A stretch of 64,000 nucleotides of DNA, taken from NCBI GenBank assembly GCA_030141605.1, contig JAQGDQ010000458.1:93860-157859 (forward strand). Direction: 5' to 3'. The notes beneath the pieces were generated by a model. It made no database searches and was not told where the DNA came from. It saw only the letters and a program-made list of their open reading frames with translations. This document shows positions 23,181 through 34,800 of the stretch, piece by piece (positions within the stretch are counted from its first letter, which is position 1; every line of letters begins with the position of its first letter). This DNA comes from Tubiluchus corallicola. Taxonomy: Eukaryota; Priapulida; Priapulimorpha; Priapulimorphida; Tubiluchidae. The position numbers and the translations under genes were made by a program.

Positions 23181-23980
23181 CATACTGACGCTGTTTAAGC
23201 GTTTACCGATATTACCGCATCGAGCGCTGCGCCCGAGTGCGGAGAGAGGGCCGGTGCCGTTGCGAGTATAGCAATCTCAGGCAAGTCAGTAAGTGGATCG
23301 GTGACTGTTGTGTGCAGATATCTACGGTATGACTACGGCGTGATTACAATGGATGGCATTTGGGGAGATGTAAGTTAGCGTGTAAGAGCAATGTGCCTTA
23401 TAAGCGGATGAAAGTCTTGGGAGATGTTCCAGTAACAGAATGAAGAACGGATTTGGTATGCCACGCCCTTGCTGACGATGTCTTTTGTTTTGTTTTTGTC
23501 TGTGATGATTGTGATAACTGATCAACTTTCGTCATTTTAGTTCATGTTGAAGAAAGCCAATTTACCAATATCTAGCAGCTGCTAACTAGCTCATTGAGGA
23601 TCTCATCTTGGCTGAAGAAGCCAAAAAATTAATTTCTGGTGCTCTAAACCGGCACAAATGGAGTAACTTCTCCATGGCTCCTGCAGTTAATAATGCACAA
23701 TGTCCATAACAATAGTTATTTATTCTGTAAACTACGTGTTGTGTGAACTGACCTTACCAACTGATGCTAGAATTATGCAGGGTAGTACATTTTTGTTATG
23801 CGGGGAGGGGTTGCACAAAAGCAGCGAGGAATAGTACCGATCAATTTAGTACATCAGAGCACTGTCCAAACGAATCTACCACACCATACCCTCAAAGTTT
23901 AGTGTGTAAGTCTCATAAGTCTCGCACAGCCTGCATTCTTGAGGAGAATTGACTCAAAGAACTCAAGATCGTCCAGCATG
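23181..23980. other. 3' flank of the SLC25A19-type gene
   Basis: The first part is presumably 3' UTR. I see no canonical AATAAA close to the stop. No other gene is recognisable before the tandem arrays. Confidence 0.4.
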
Positions 23981-23983
23981 TCT

Positions 23984-24316
23984 TGCAGATAGTGTGCTTA
24001 TTTCGCAGACAGTACGCTTATTTCGCAGACAGTACGCTTATTTCGCAGACAGTACGCTTATTTCGCAGACAGTACGCTTATTTCGCAGACAGTACGCTTA
24101 TTTCGCAGACAGTACGCTTATTTCGCAGACAGTACGTTTATTTCGCAGACAGTATGCTTATTTCGCAGACAGTACGCTTGTTTCACAGACAGTACGCTGG
24201 TTTCACAAACAGTACGCTGGTTTCGCAGACAGTACGCTTGTTTCGCAGACAGTACGCTTATTTCAGAGACAGTACGCTTATTTCACAGACAGTACGCTTA
24301 TTTGACAGACAGTACG
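23984..24316. repeat. 20-bp minisatellite, about 16 copies
   Basis: Units of AGTACGCTTATTTCGCAGAC. Copies in the first half are nearly identical, and decay increases to the right, where the array fuses with the 82-bp satellite. Confidence 0.95.
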
Positions 24317-25601
24317 ATGGTGTAAGTCATGCAAAGCTTAGGCACTAAATGTGAGGGTAGATTCACCACTGTTCCAACCTTACCCCTCAAGACTGCAGAC
24401 GGTGTGAGTCACGCAAAGCTTAGGCACTAAATGTGAGGGTAGATTCACCACTGTTCCAACCTTACCCCTCAAGACTGCAGATGGTGTAAGTCACGCAAAG
24501 CTTAGGCACTAAATGTGAGGGTAGATTCACCACTGTTCCAACCTTACCCCTCAAGACTGCAGATGGTGTAAGTCACGCAAAGCTTTGGCACTAAATGTGA
24601 GGGTAGATTCACCACTGTTCCAACCTTACCCCTCAAGACTGCAGACGGTGTGAGTCACGCAAAGCTTAGGCACTAAATGTGAGGGTAGATTCACCACTGT
24701 TCCAACCTTACCCCTCAAGACTGCAGACGGTGTAAGACATGCAAAGCTTAGGCACTAAATGTGAGGGTAGATTCACCACTGTTCCAACCTTACCCCTCAA
24801 GACTGGAGATGGTGTAAGTCACGCAAAGCTTAGGCACTAAATGTGAGGGTAGATTCACCACTGTTCCAACCTTACCCCTCAAGACTGCAGATGGTGTAAG
24901 TCACGCAAAGCTTAGGCACTAAATGTGAGGGTAGATTCACCACTGTTCCAACCTTACCCCTCAAGACTGCAGATGGTGTAAGTCACGCAAAGCTTTGGCA
25001 CTAAATGTGAGGGTAGATTCACCACTGTTCCAACCTTACCCCTCAAGACTGCAGACGGTGTGAGTCACGCAAAGCTTAGGCACTAAATGTGAGGGTAGAT
25101 TCACCACTGTTCCAACCTTACCCCTCAAGACTGCAGACGGTGTAAGACATGCAAAGCTTAGGCACTAAATGTGAGGGTAGATTCACCACTGTTCCAACCT
25201 TACCCCTCAAGACTGCAGATGGTGTAAGTCACGCAAAGCTTAGGCACTAAATGTGAGGGTAGATTCACTACTGTTCCAACCTTACCCCTCAAGACTGCAG
25301 ACGGTGTAAGACATGCAAAGCTTAGGCACTAAATGTGAGGGTAGATTCACCACTGTTCCAACCTTACCCCTCAAGACTGCAGACGGTGTAAGACATGCAA
25401 AGCTTAGGCACTAAATGTGAGGGTAGATTCACTACTGTTCCAACCTTACCCCTCAAGACTGCAGACGGTGTAAGACATGCAAAGCTTAGGCACTAAATGT
25501 GAGGGTAGATTCACCACTGTTCCAACCTTACCCCTCAAGACTGCAGACGGTGTAAGACATGCAAAGCTTAGGCACTAAATGTAAGGGTAGATTCACCACT
25601 G
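24317..25601. repeat. 82-bp satellite, about 15.7 copies, with 5-unit higher-order pattern
   Basis: The unit begins ACGGTGTAAGTCACGCAAAG and ends CCCCTCAAGACTGCAG. Units differ at a few diagnostic sites (GTGTGAG, CTTTGG, AAGACATG). The series of variants at 24481-24890 recurs in the same order at 24891-25300, a 410-bp period. Confidence 0.95.
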
Positions 25602-26164
25602 CTTCAGCAATAAATGTGATTATTCAGGACTGTTATTTGTTTCTGTACCTCTCAAGCAAAAAGTTACGTATCACCCTGATTTTTACAGTTCATATTGTTT
25701 TTTTTAGTCTGATGGCCTTAAGATATACACAAATGTGAGTTTTCGATGAAAGCATTCCTGTAGCAATCCCAGGGCATTTTAAATTTACAATTATTGTAAA
25801 TTTACATTACTTGTTGCAAGTATTCCAAGGCGCAATAATTGCCTCACAATTCAGGTTCTTTAGAAAATGCATGCAAGGAGTTTTAGTTCCATGTGTTTAT
25901 GCGCGAAAGTAAAAAGAAAAGGTAAGATTTGCTTGACATTTTTCAAGATGGGTTTGGAAGATCGTAGGCATCGGTCTTTAATCAGAGATGGTAAAATCTT
26001 CATTAATGTTTGGAGAATCCTTGTTGCTATGGCAACACGTGCCGTTAATACTTTGCTTTGGTGTACTGGACTAGTCGTATGTTGTCAACCGTTTACTAGG
26101 AATAAGAAGCAACTGACGGTACCTTTTTTAAATGAGGTACCTTCAAATTTATCGAAGCTTTTAT

Positions 26165-26790
26165 TAAAGGAAAGGACAAGTCACTCAGCATGTTGGGTTT
26201 ATTTTACTGTTATCACTTAAACTGTTTGTGGTGTGCTAAAGGAAAGGACAATTCAGTTAGCATGTTGGGTTTATTTTACTATTATCACTTAAACTGTTTG
26301 TGGTGTGCTAAAGGAAAGAACAAGTCACTCAGCATGTTGGGTTTATTTTACTGTTATCACTTAAACTGTTTGTGGTGTGCTAAAGGAAAGAACAAGTCAC
26401 TCAGCATGTTGGGTTTATTTTACTGTTATCACTTAAACTGTTTGTGGTGTGCTAAAGGAAAGAACAAGTCACTTAGCATGTTGGGTTTACGTTACTGTTA
26501 TCACTTAAACTGTTTGTGGTGTGCTAAAGGAAAGAACAAGTCACTTAGCATGTTGGGTTTATTTTACTATTATCACTTAAACTGTTTGTGGTGTGCTAAA
26601 GGAAAGGACAAGTCACTTAGCATGTTGGGTTTATTTTACTGTTATCACTTAAACTGTTTGTGGTGTGCTAAAGGAAAGAACAAGTCACTTAGCATGCTGG
26701 GTTTATTTTACTATTATCACTTAAACTGTTTGTGGTGTGCTAAAGGAAAGAACAAGTCACTTTGCATGTTGGGTTTATTTTACCTTAGAA
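26165..26790. repeat. 72-bp minisatellite, about 8.7 copies
   Basis: Each unit contains AGCATGTTGGGTTTATTTTA and GTTTGTGGTGTGCTAAAGGA. As 72 is divisible by 3, a 221-residue open frame of 24-residue repeats (MLGLFYCYHLNCLWCAKGKN...) persists. It has no neighbouring exon and is most likely non-coding. Confidence 0.95.
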
Positions 26791-26859
26791 ACTTAGAAAA
26801 AATAAGAAAGAAATTTGCAAAAAAACTGTCTATAAAGAATAAAGTTAATTTATAACACT

Positions 26860-28350
26860 GCAGTACAGAAATTTTCAGATGCAGTGGTAGTCGCCATTCA
26901 CTTGAAAATTATGACGTAACTGCTGGACTTTGTGTGTGACTTTTCGTTAACGCATCGTAGTTTTTAACGCACCGTAAGCGCAGACTGTTTAAGCTAATTT
27001 AAACTTCTACAGCTTACCTAATGTTCGTGGCAAAAATATCACAAAATTTTTTGTAAAAATGTATTATACTTTTTTTTTCTTCCACCAGTCAATGCTGTCA
27101 TTGGTGAAAGGATGGCCGTTTAAAATGGAGGCACCCAAACGTGAAATGATCGCGACTTTAAAGTGATTTTACTAATCACACGAGACTCTTATCGCACTTT
27201 TACAGTAAATTCTTCTAGTATTTTGCGCGAAATTGAACCCTAACTTCCCAGAAGGCTTGACTTTTCCTTTAAATAAGATCTTAGTTCACATTACTATCAG
27301 GTGATGAAGTTTTCTCCACGTTGCATTTAGAGTGTAAATAATGCGCACACATCCCACATGAGTTTGCTCTAGCTGTCTGCACAATGGGTGCTGAATAGTG
27401 CTTTAGCTAAGCTATGAATCTACTTTTTATACTTACGTTAGCAAAACTATGAATTCAGAGCTTAAGTACAGAATTATACATAAGTTAATAGTGCCAAACG
27501 CGTAATTCTAACTTGTTTCGAAATTTTTTAGGTTTGCGAAAGTCTGTCTGTCCATTTGTCTGTCTACAGTTGCTTTTTTCTTGATTGAGTTTTACTTGCT
27601 TTAGTCTAATTTTAATAGCAGTGGTTTGCAGTTTTAATTTTTGCCAGTTAATTTACGTACATTTGTGATAAGATATCAGGTCTTAATTTAATTATCTTTT
27701 TAACCCTATTTTGTGCTAATTTTTATGGTTTCAATTTTATGTATCGTGATGAAAAATTTGCCAGTGCTAAAAATTTGCTAGTTAAATAATTCTTGAGTAC
27801 TAAACTGTTAGTTAACGTGTTTTATAGCGAATATGCAAAATTGTGTTGTATATAACGGACAATTTAACTGCAGTACGGTATTATTTATTGATACGATTTC
27901 ATACGAAAATTTAGTCGTACGTAAAAATGTTTACGTTGACAATTTCCCTGCATTCCGGCTTCTTAGTGACAGGATTGAAGTCAACTTTGTGCAAATGTGC
28001 AGTAGGTTTTTCTTGTAATGAAAAGTTTTTGCAAATGTGCAGTAGGTTTTTCTTGTAATGAAAAGTTCGTGTCCTAATAATTAGGATAAGTAGCATAGTG
28101 ACGAATTACTCCTGCTGCCAACTGTTAACTTATTATTGTATAAACTGTTTATCTGACAATATTGGTGATATATTTAAAACAATATTATGTACAGTCGTTT
28201 GCGTTGGTTGACAATTTTTTTATTAGACAATAAACAGCGGAAATGCATAATTGATTAAATGTGTTGCTATTGTCTTTCATTAGTGAAAGTGCTCGACTGC
28301 TACCTTCTCTCGCAAAACCACCGCGTCTCTCTCAATTCTTGCAGGAGAGT
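26860..28350. other. Convergent intergenic spacer
   Basis: Lies between the SLC25A19-type and TELO2 3' ends. It contains one 40-bp tandem duplication (27991-28070, GCAAATGTGCAGTAGG). No gene or RNA recognised. Confidence 0.5.
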
Positions 28351-28356
28351 CTAGCC

Positions 28357-28817
28357 CAGGGATGAGAATTTTCCGTCAGTAGTGCCATTTTTGTAAATCG
28401 CGTAAATTCGTTGAGAAAATTTTTACGGACCCAGTACATTATTTCACAAGCTGACCGCTAGTTGGCAGGCCGTCACTTTGTTTACGTCACGTACATCAGT
28501 GTAACCACGTGTATATCTCTATATATAAAAATATAGAATCAATTGTGCGGAGTTGTTTGAGTCAATTGCAGACAGTTTTTATATACTTTTGCATAGCAGC
28601 GGCCAGTAGTTACGCTTTTTTGATGCAATTAGGTATCATGTATCCTTGATAGTTGGGTATTTTAAATTATGCATGAAACAAGGTAACTGATATGGTCACT
28701 ATGGTCACAAAATTGCAATTTGTTGCTGGCTCCCCTTGAACTCCATTGGGGGCCTAGGTGGCCCCAAAACCCCCGGCCTGTTTCAGAGTTTGTTACAATT
28801 TGTCATTCTCATCCCTG
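28357..28817. mobile_element. MITE family C (CAGGGATGAGAAT ends), copy 1
   Basis: Begins CAGGGATGAGAATTTTCCG and ends ATTCTCATCCCTG, a perfect 13-bp inverted terminus. It shares its interior (GACCGCTAGTTGGCAGGCCG, CATCACGTACATCAGTGTAA-like, GGCCCCAAAACCCCCGGCC) with 61129-61558. No coding capacity. It lies just downstream of the predicted TELO2 stop. Confidence 0.85.
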
Positions 28818-28873
28818 GCGTAGTGTCGTAAACACGCGCGTGGGGGTGTTCAAGTCACCTGTGTTTAGTTTGG

Positions 28874-31800
28874 TCACGTCGGTTCATTTAGCGCCATGTC
28901 CTGAAAAACAAATACAAATAGCTGTTATTTATTCAAAATTAAATGTTCTTTTTCTCTTTGTTTTGCCAGCCTTCATCCATTCTTTCCACATAAGGATTAT
29001 TTCATTGTCCCGTACATAGATCAGCTCTGGTTCCAAGGGATTAGTCGTGGACAAAGTTTTTAAAAAAGTTCTAGAAAAGACGTCACTTCTATTCAAATGT
29101 CTTTGTTAATTCTCCAAGGGAAATGAGGGAAAATTCCTTGCAGGGAATTCTGTTTGACTTCTTATATTCTGTGAATTTTCTTTGCCAAGTATCAGAGAAC
29201 GCGATCAGTAATGTACTCTGGTAAAATGCAGAAGGTTACCATGCATTATGAGATACGTACCGTTTTAGCCATGTCGGCCATGACAGACAGATTCTGAGCA
29301 GCAAGCTGTTGGCACTGCACGTCTATGTCGTGTTCCACTACGTCTGAAAATGTTCTTAAATGAAGCTTAAAAAATCCGTTTTGAAATTTTGTATCACTTA
29401 CATGCTGTCTTACCGCACACGGGACTTGAGTTCACTTACATGCTGTCTTAGCACACATGGGACTTGAGTTCACTTACATGCACATGGGACCCGTGTGCGA
29501 TAAGACAGCATGTAAGTGAACTCGAGTCCCATGTGCGGTAAGACAGCATGTAAGTGAACTCGAGTCCCATGTGCAGTAAGACAGCATGTAAGTGAACTCG
29601 AGTCCCATGTGCGGTAAGACAGCATGTAAGTGAACTCGAGTCCCATGTGCGGTAAGACAGCATGTAAATGAACTCAAGTCCCGTGTGCGGTTAGACAGCA
29701 TGTAAGTGAACTCGAGTCCCATGTGCGGTAAGACAGCATGTAAGTGAACTCGAGTCCTATGTGCGGTAAGACAGCATGTAAGTGAACTCGAGTCCCATGT
29801 GCGGTAAGACAGCATGTAAGTGCACTCAAGTTCCATGTGCGGTAAGACAGCATGTAAGTGAACTCAAGTCCTATGTGCAGTAAGACAGCGTGCATGTAAG
29901 CACATTACAGCACATGGAAGTTTGATACCAAGCTCATTGCTCTATGCTATTTCTAAGCTGAGATAATCTACATTGAAGTTGAGGTGCAGGCTATGCACTG
30001 AAAAACATAATCTTGAGAAAATCACTGATAAAGTCAGCCACTGTTTTTTGTCGCGTTTCTAAAAAAAACTTAGCAACCGTACGAATGTGTGGTTGCTGTA
30101 AACTTTGCAAGAACACATTGAAGTTATGTTTAAATCTAGTAGATGGCCCTTTCTGACAAAGATCTGGTCTTGTCAACAGAAAAAAACCAAAAGCAAAATG
30201 ACTGCTTCCATGAGCTACTATTGGACTTTGAAAATACAAGTTTTTTACAATTGCAGTACTAGTTTCAAGACAGAAGAGTGGATATGGGATTATAAAATTA
30301 GATTGGTAGTATTTTTTTGAACTTTTTCTTGATAATTTGATGCTGGAATATAAAAGTCCAATATATTTACCGTTTATTTTTATAAAAAAACAAAAAATTC
30401 CCATTTGACCAAATTTTTGCTGCTCTCTACTTTGAAGCATCATAACTTAGTTTTGACTAAGCCGACTTAGGGACGGTTTCGGTTTGCAAGCAACACAATT
30501 ACAAAACACAAGTTGAGAAAATGAGTTGAAATGTGGCTCCATTTTTTCTGTTTTTTCTGCTGGGCATGGAAAAATGCTTGCAAGTTCAATCTGTGAATGG
30601 CTACACCCTTCCCTTTCTTACTCCAATCAAAACCGCGCAGAAGTCTTACCTATTAGCCACTCGCGACACTCCAACATTTCGCTGCTTAAATCAGACATCA
30701 ACACGTGAGCCGGTACGGTCAACGTTACCATGGAAATGGCAAATAACAAAGCCTGTCGCACGTATCTGAAAAAAGCCAATTTTAAGAATACGGTCTATTG
30801 CTGATCTATATGCAAAGACTTTAAATTATTAAGAATTCCCTTTTCTAGTTACATAGGTCTTTCAAACAGGTAAAAGTAATAAGTAATAATGCTTAGTAAT
30901 AATGCTAAGTAATAATGCTAAGTAATAATGCTAAGTAATAATGCTTAGTAATAATGCTTAGTAATAATGCTAAGTAATAATGCTTAGTAATAATGCTTAG
31001 TAATAATGCTTAGTAATAATGCTTAGTAATAATGCTAAGTAATAATGCTTAGTAATAATGCTTAGTAATAATGCTTAGTAATAATGCTTAGTAATAATGC
31101 TTAGTAATAATGCTTAGTAATAATGCTAAGTAATAATGCTTAGTAATAATGCTTAGTAATAATGCTTATGCTTAGTAATAATGCTTAGTAATAATGCTTA
31201 GTAATAATGCTAAGTAATATATATATGTTTACTGACTGATTAAGAGATAGTCGAACATGATATTTTGGTTCAGTCCATAGTTCACTACAAAAAAGGACTT
31301 TTGATCACATAACATGATCATTACTGTCCCAAAAACAGCTAAAGAATTATTTACAAATTCATGATAAACACTTTTGATCACATAACATGATCATTACTGT
31401 CCAAACATCGCTAAAGAGTTATTTACAAATTCACAATATGACTTTGGGTTTCCATCGAAAAATCCAAGCAGATCGTTGAAGTTCAGTTCAGTGTTATCTT
31501 CACGAAGGTGATTCGTAAGTGGACAAAAACAGATAACATGCTCTTCTGTTTGGATGTTTAAGCCAGAACAGGAGCATAGCCTGTCCTCTCTTTTTATCCT
31601 TGCCCATCTTCCAGTCTCAATAGCTAGGTTATGTGCGGAGAGGCGTAACCGAGATGTTTTAATCCTATGAACTTTGCATGGAAAGTTTTTCATACATTCC
31701 CTGTTCGCCCTCTATCTTTTATAGACGAGTAACTTGCTATCTAAATACTGAATAAATACATTGTAAATACAGTGCACTTGGATCTTACTTACGGCTGTGT

Positions 31801-34800
31801 GTGGTATCTTACAGCCCACACAAACTGCAGCAAAGTCACCGCCATTTGCTTTGCAATCTGCAAAAAAAATTACAGTTTCTTGTGATCACTTGCCGTTAGT
31901 AATCAAAATTAATACTAACAAAGTTACTTAGAGGCGCGAGGGAAGAGCTGAGTGGTGTGTGCTTAGCAACCAAAGCTAAGCAACACTGAGGTTGGTCAGT
32001 GAATGAGTGGTCATTTGGGAAGACCAATACTTGCTTTGGACCGTTTCGTTCTCCATACTAAATCTGATTATTTACTTCGTTGAGGGAGATGTATTGACAT
32101 TTGAACATATCCAAGACACCTTTACTGGTTCAGCGGCTCACCTAAAAGAACTGCCTTTGATAAAAAAACTAAGTTATGGCTCTGATGCAAACATCTACAG
32201 CAGCCAACGCCTACTGCTAGAGCATGACAAATTTTTCTATATATTAACGTAAAAGCTTAGTTTATTAAAATGCATATTAAACTAAAAGTTTAACATAAAC
32301 TGTAATTTGTAACTTATTTTTCATATCCAGTATAACAATAAAAAATAAAAAACATATACAAAAATAAAAATATAACATAAAATAATTAACATGATTTCCA
32401 GTTACAATTTACATTATTGAGGCCCTAGCTATTGTACTGCAGAATTTAACTTTAAATTTAATTTAATTAAGACCCTAATTAATTAAGTTTTTAGAAACTT
32501 AAAAATTCGTAGAAAATCCTTGACGTCTAATGAAACTTGCTGTGGGTCAAGCTAGGAGAAAATAGTCTAGACTGCTACACAGTTCTACTGCTGAGTGAGT
32601 GAAATGGCCTTGAACTTAGCACTGTGCTACTCTAAATATCCAGTCACCTGCCTTTTTTACAGCAGCTTTGTGTGCTGATGCATAACTACAGTGCAAGAAT
32701 GACTTGCAGTTCTAGTGAAAGTTATTCCAGCAAACATTTTTAGTAAACATTTAAAAGGTTTATTTAATAGGAAATATTTAAATTTTAGTGTATATGAGCT
32801 AACAGTTGGTGCATTTAAATTTGAGTGTATATGAGCTATCAGATGGTGCATTTAAATTTTAGTGTATATGAGCTCACAGTTGGTGCATTTAAATTTTAGT
32901 GTATATGAGCTATCAGTTGGTGCATTTGTATTTTAGTGTATATGAGCTAACAGTTGGTGCATTTAAATTTGAGTGTATACGAGCTATCAGTTGGTGCATT
33001 TAAATTTGAGTGTATATGAGCTAACAGTTGGTGCATTTAAATTTCAGCGTGTATGAGCTATCAGTTGGTGCATTTAAATTTTAGTGTATATGAGCTAACA
33101 GTTGGTACATTTAAATTTTAGTGTATATGAGCTATCAGTTGGTGCATTTAAATTTTAGTGTATATGAGCTATCAGTTGGCGCATTTAAATTTGAGTGTAT
33201 ATGAGCTATCAGATGGTGCATTTAAATTTTAGTGTATATGAGCTATCAGTTGGTGCATTTAAATTTTAGTGTATATGAGCTATCAGTTGGTGCATTTAAA
33301 TTTGAGTGTATATGAGCTATCAGTTGGTACATTTAAATTTTAGTGTATATGAGCTGTCAGTTGGTGCATTTAAATTTTAGTGTATATGAGCTATCAGTTG
33401 GTGCATTTAAATTTTAGTGTATATGAGCTATCAGTTGGTGCATTTAAATTTGAGTGTATATGAGCTCACAGTTGGTACATTTAAATTTTAGTGTATATGA
33501 GCTGTCAGTTGGTGCATTTAAATTTTAGTGTATATGGGCTGTCAGTTGATGCATTTGTATTTTAGTGTATATGAGCTAACAGTTGGTGCATTTAAATTTG
33601 AGTGTATATGAGCTATCAGTTGGTGCATTTAAATTTTAGTGCATATGAGCTGTCAGTTGATGCATTTGTATTTTAGTGCATATGAACTGTCAGTTGATGC
33701 ATTTGTATTTTAGTGTATAAGAGCTATTTGTTGGGCTGCTGCAATGGCTGAGAGAGCAACAATCATATCAGCTATGAGGCAATGTGGCATTTTAAGAGTT
33801 TTGTTCACGTCAAAAGCAACATACGTGACCGGTGTCCAAGCTGCAACTACGGAAACAGCTGCCAAAAATGAAAACATTAAAGAGTTCTCCGAAATGCCCG
33901 GAGAAAAGGGGCTTGTGGGGTTCTTGAGTTTTGTTTCAAAGGTTGCCAGGCAGTACAAATTCCATGAATTGATGAGCAAAGACTTTAAGAAGTTTGGAGC
34001 GAAGACCATGAGGACCAAGGTTGGAATATGGGACATGGTTCAGACGTGTGATCCGACCGAGATTCGCTGTATGATGCGCAGTACAGGAGAGTACCCTCGA
34101 AGGGCACCCATGGACAGCTGGGTGCTGTGGCGTGACGCAGCTAATGAAGCACAATCATTCCTCACGGCTGAAGGAGAACACTGGAGACGTCTGCGTAAAG
34201 CGGCGAGCAAGAAAATGCTGCGACCACAACTGCTACTGGAAAATGACAAGGTGATAAATGAAGTCATAACAGACATGATAGCAAGGATTAGGCATTTGCG
34301 CGACACGACCGGCGGTGGCGCCATCGTTCCGGGAATGACGAACGAAGCTTACAAGTGGTCCATGGAATCGATTGCCTCCATTCTGTTCGAGAAAAGATTG
34401 GGATGTTTGAGGGAACCAACTCCGCCAGAATCGCAGAGATTTATAGATGCTGTTGTTACTACGTTCAAGTACTCTAATTACGTGCAGACGTTTGCAAAAC
34501 AGCAACAGAAGCTGAACACGCCAATGTGGAAAACCTTCGCCGCGGCATTCAACGAAATCTTCGGTTACGCAAGGAAAGTTATCGACGAAAAAGTGAAGCA
34601 GCTGGACAAAGAAGAAGAGCATGGCGGAGAAGCTAGTGCGTCGTTCCTGAATTTTGTCATATCTAATCCGAACTTGACGCGAAAAGAAGCGTACGCCATG
34701 ATGACAGAGCTGCTACTAGCCGGAGTCGACACGACGTCCAATGCGCTCTGCTTCGCCATACACCTCTTAGCTGAAAATCCAGACACACAAGAACTGCTGC

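Noticed and set aside
24317-25601. CRISPR-like regular repeats
   Set aside because: Units are contiguous with no unique spacers, and the genome is eukaryotic.
25867-26220. 117-residue plus-strand frame before the 72-bp array
   Set aside because: No family resemblance; its end is in the array.
32007-32252. 81-residue plus-strand frame in TELO2 intron 14
   Set aside because: No motif, no splice support and no similarity to its neighbours.
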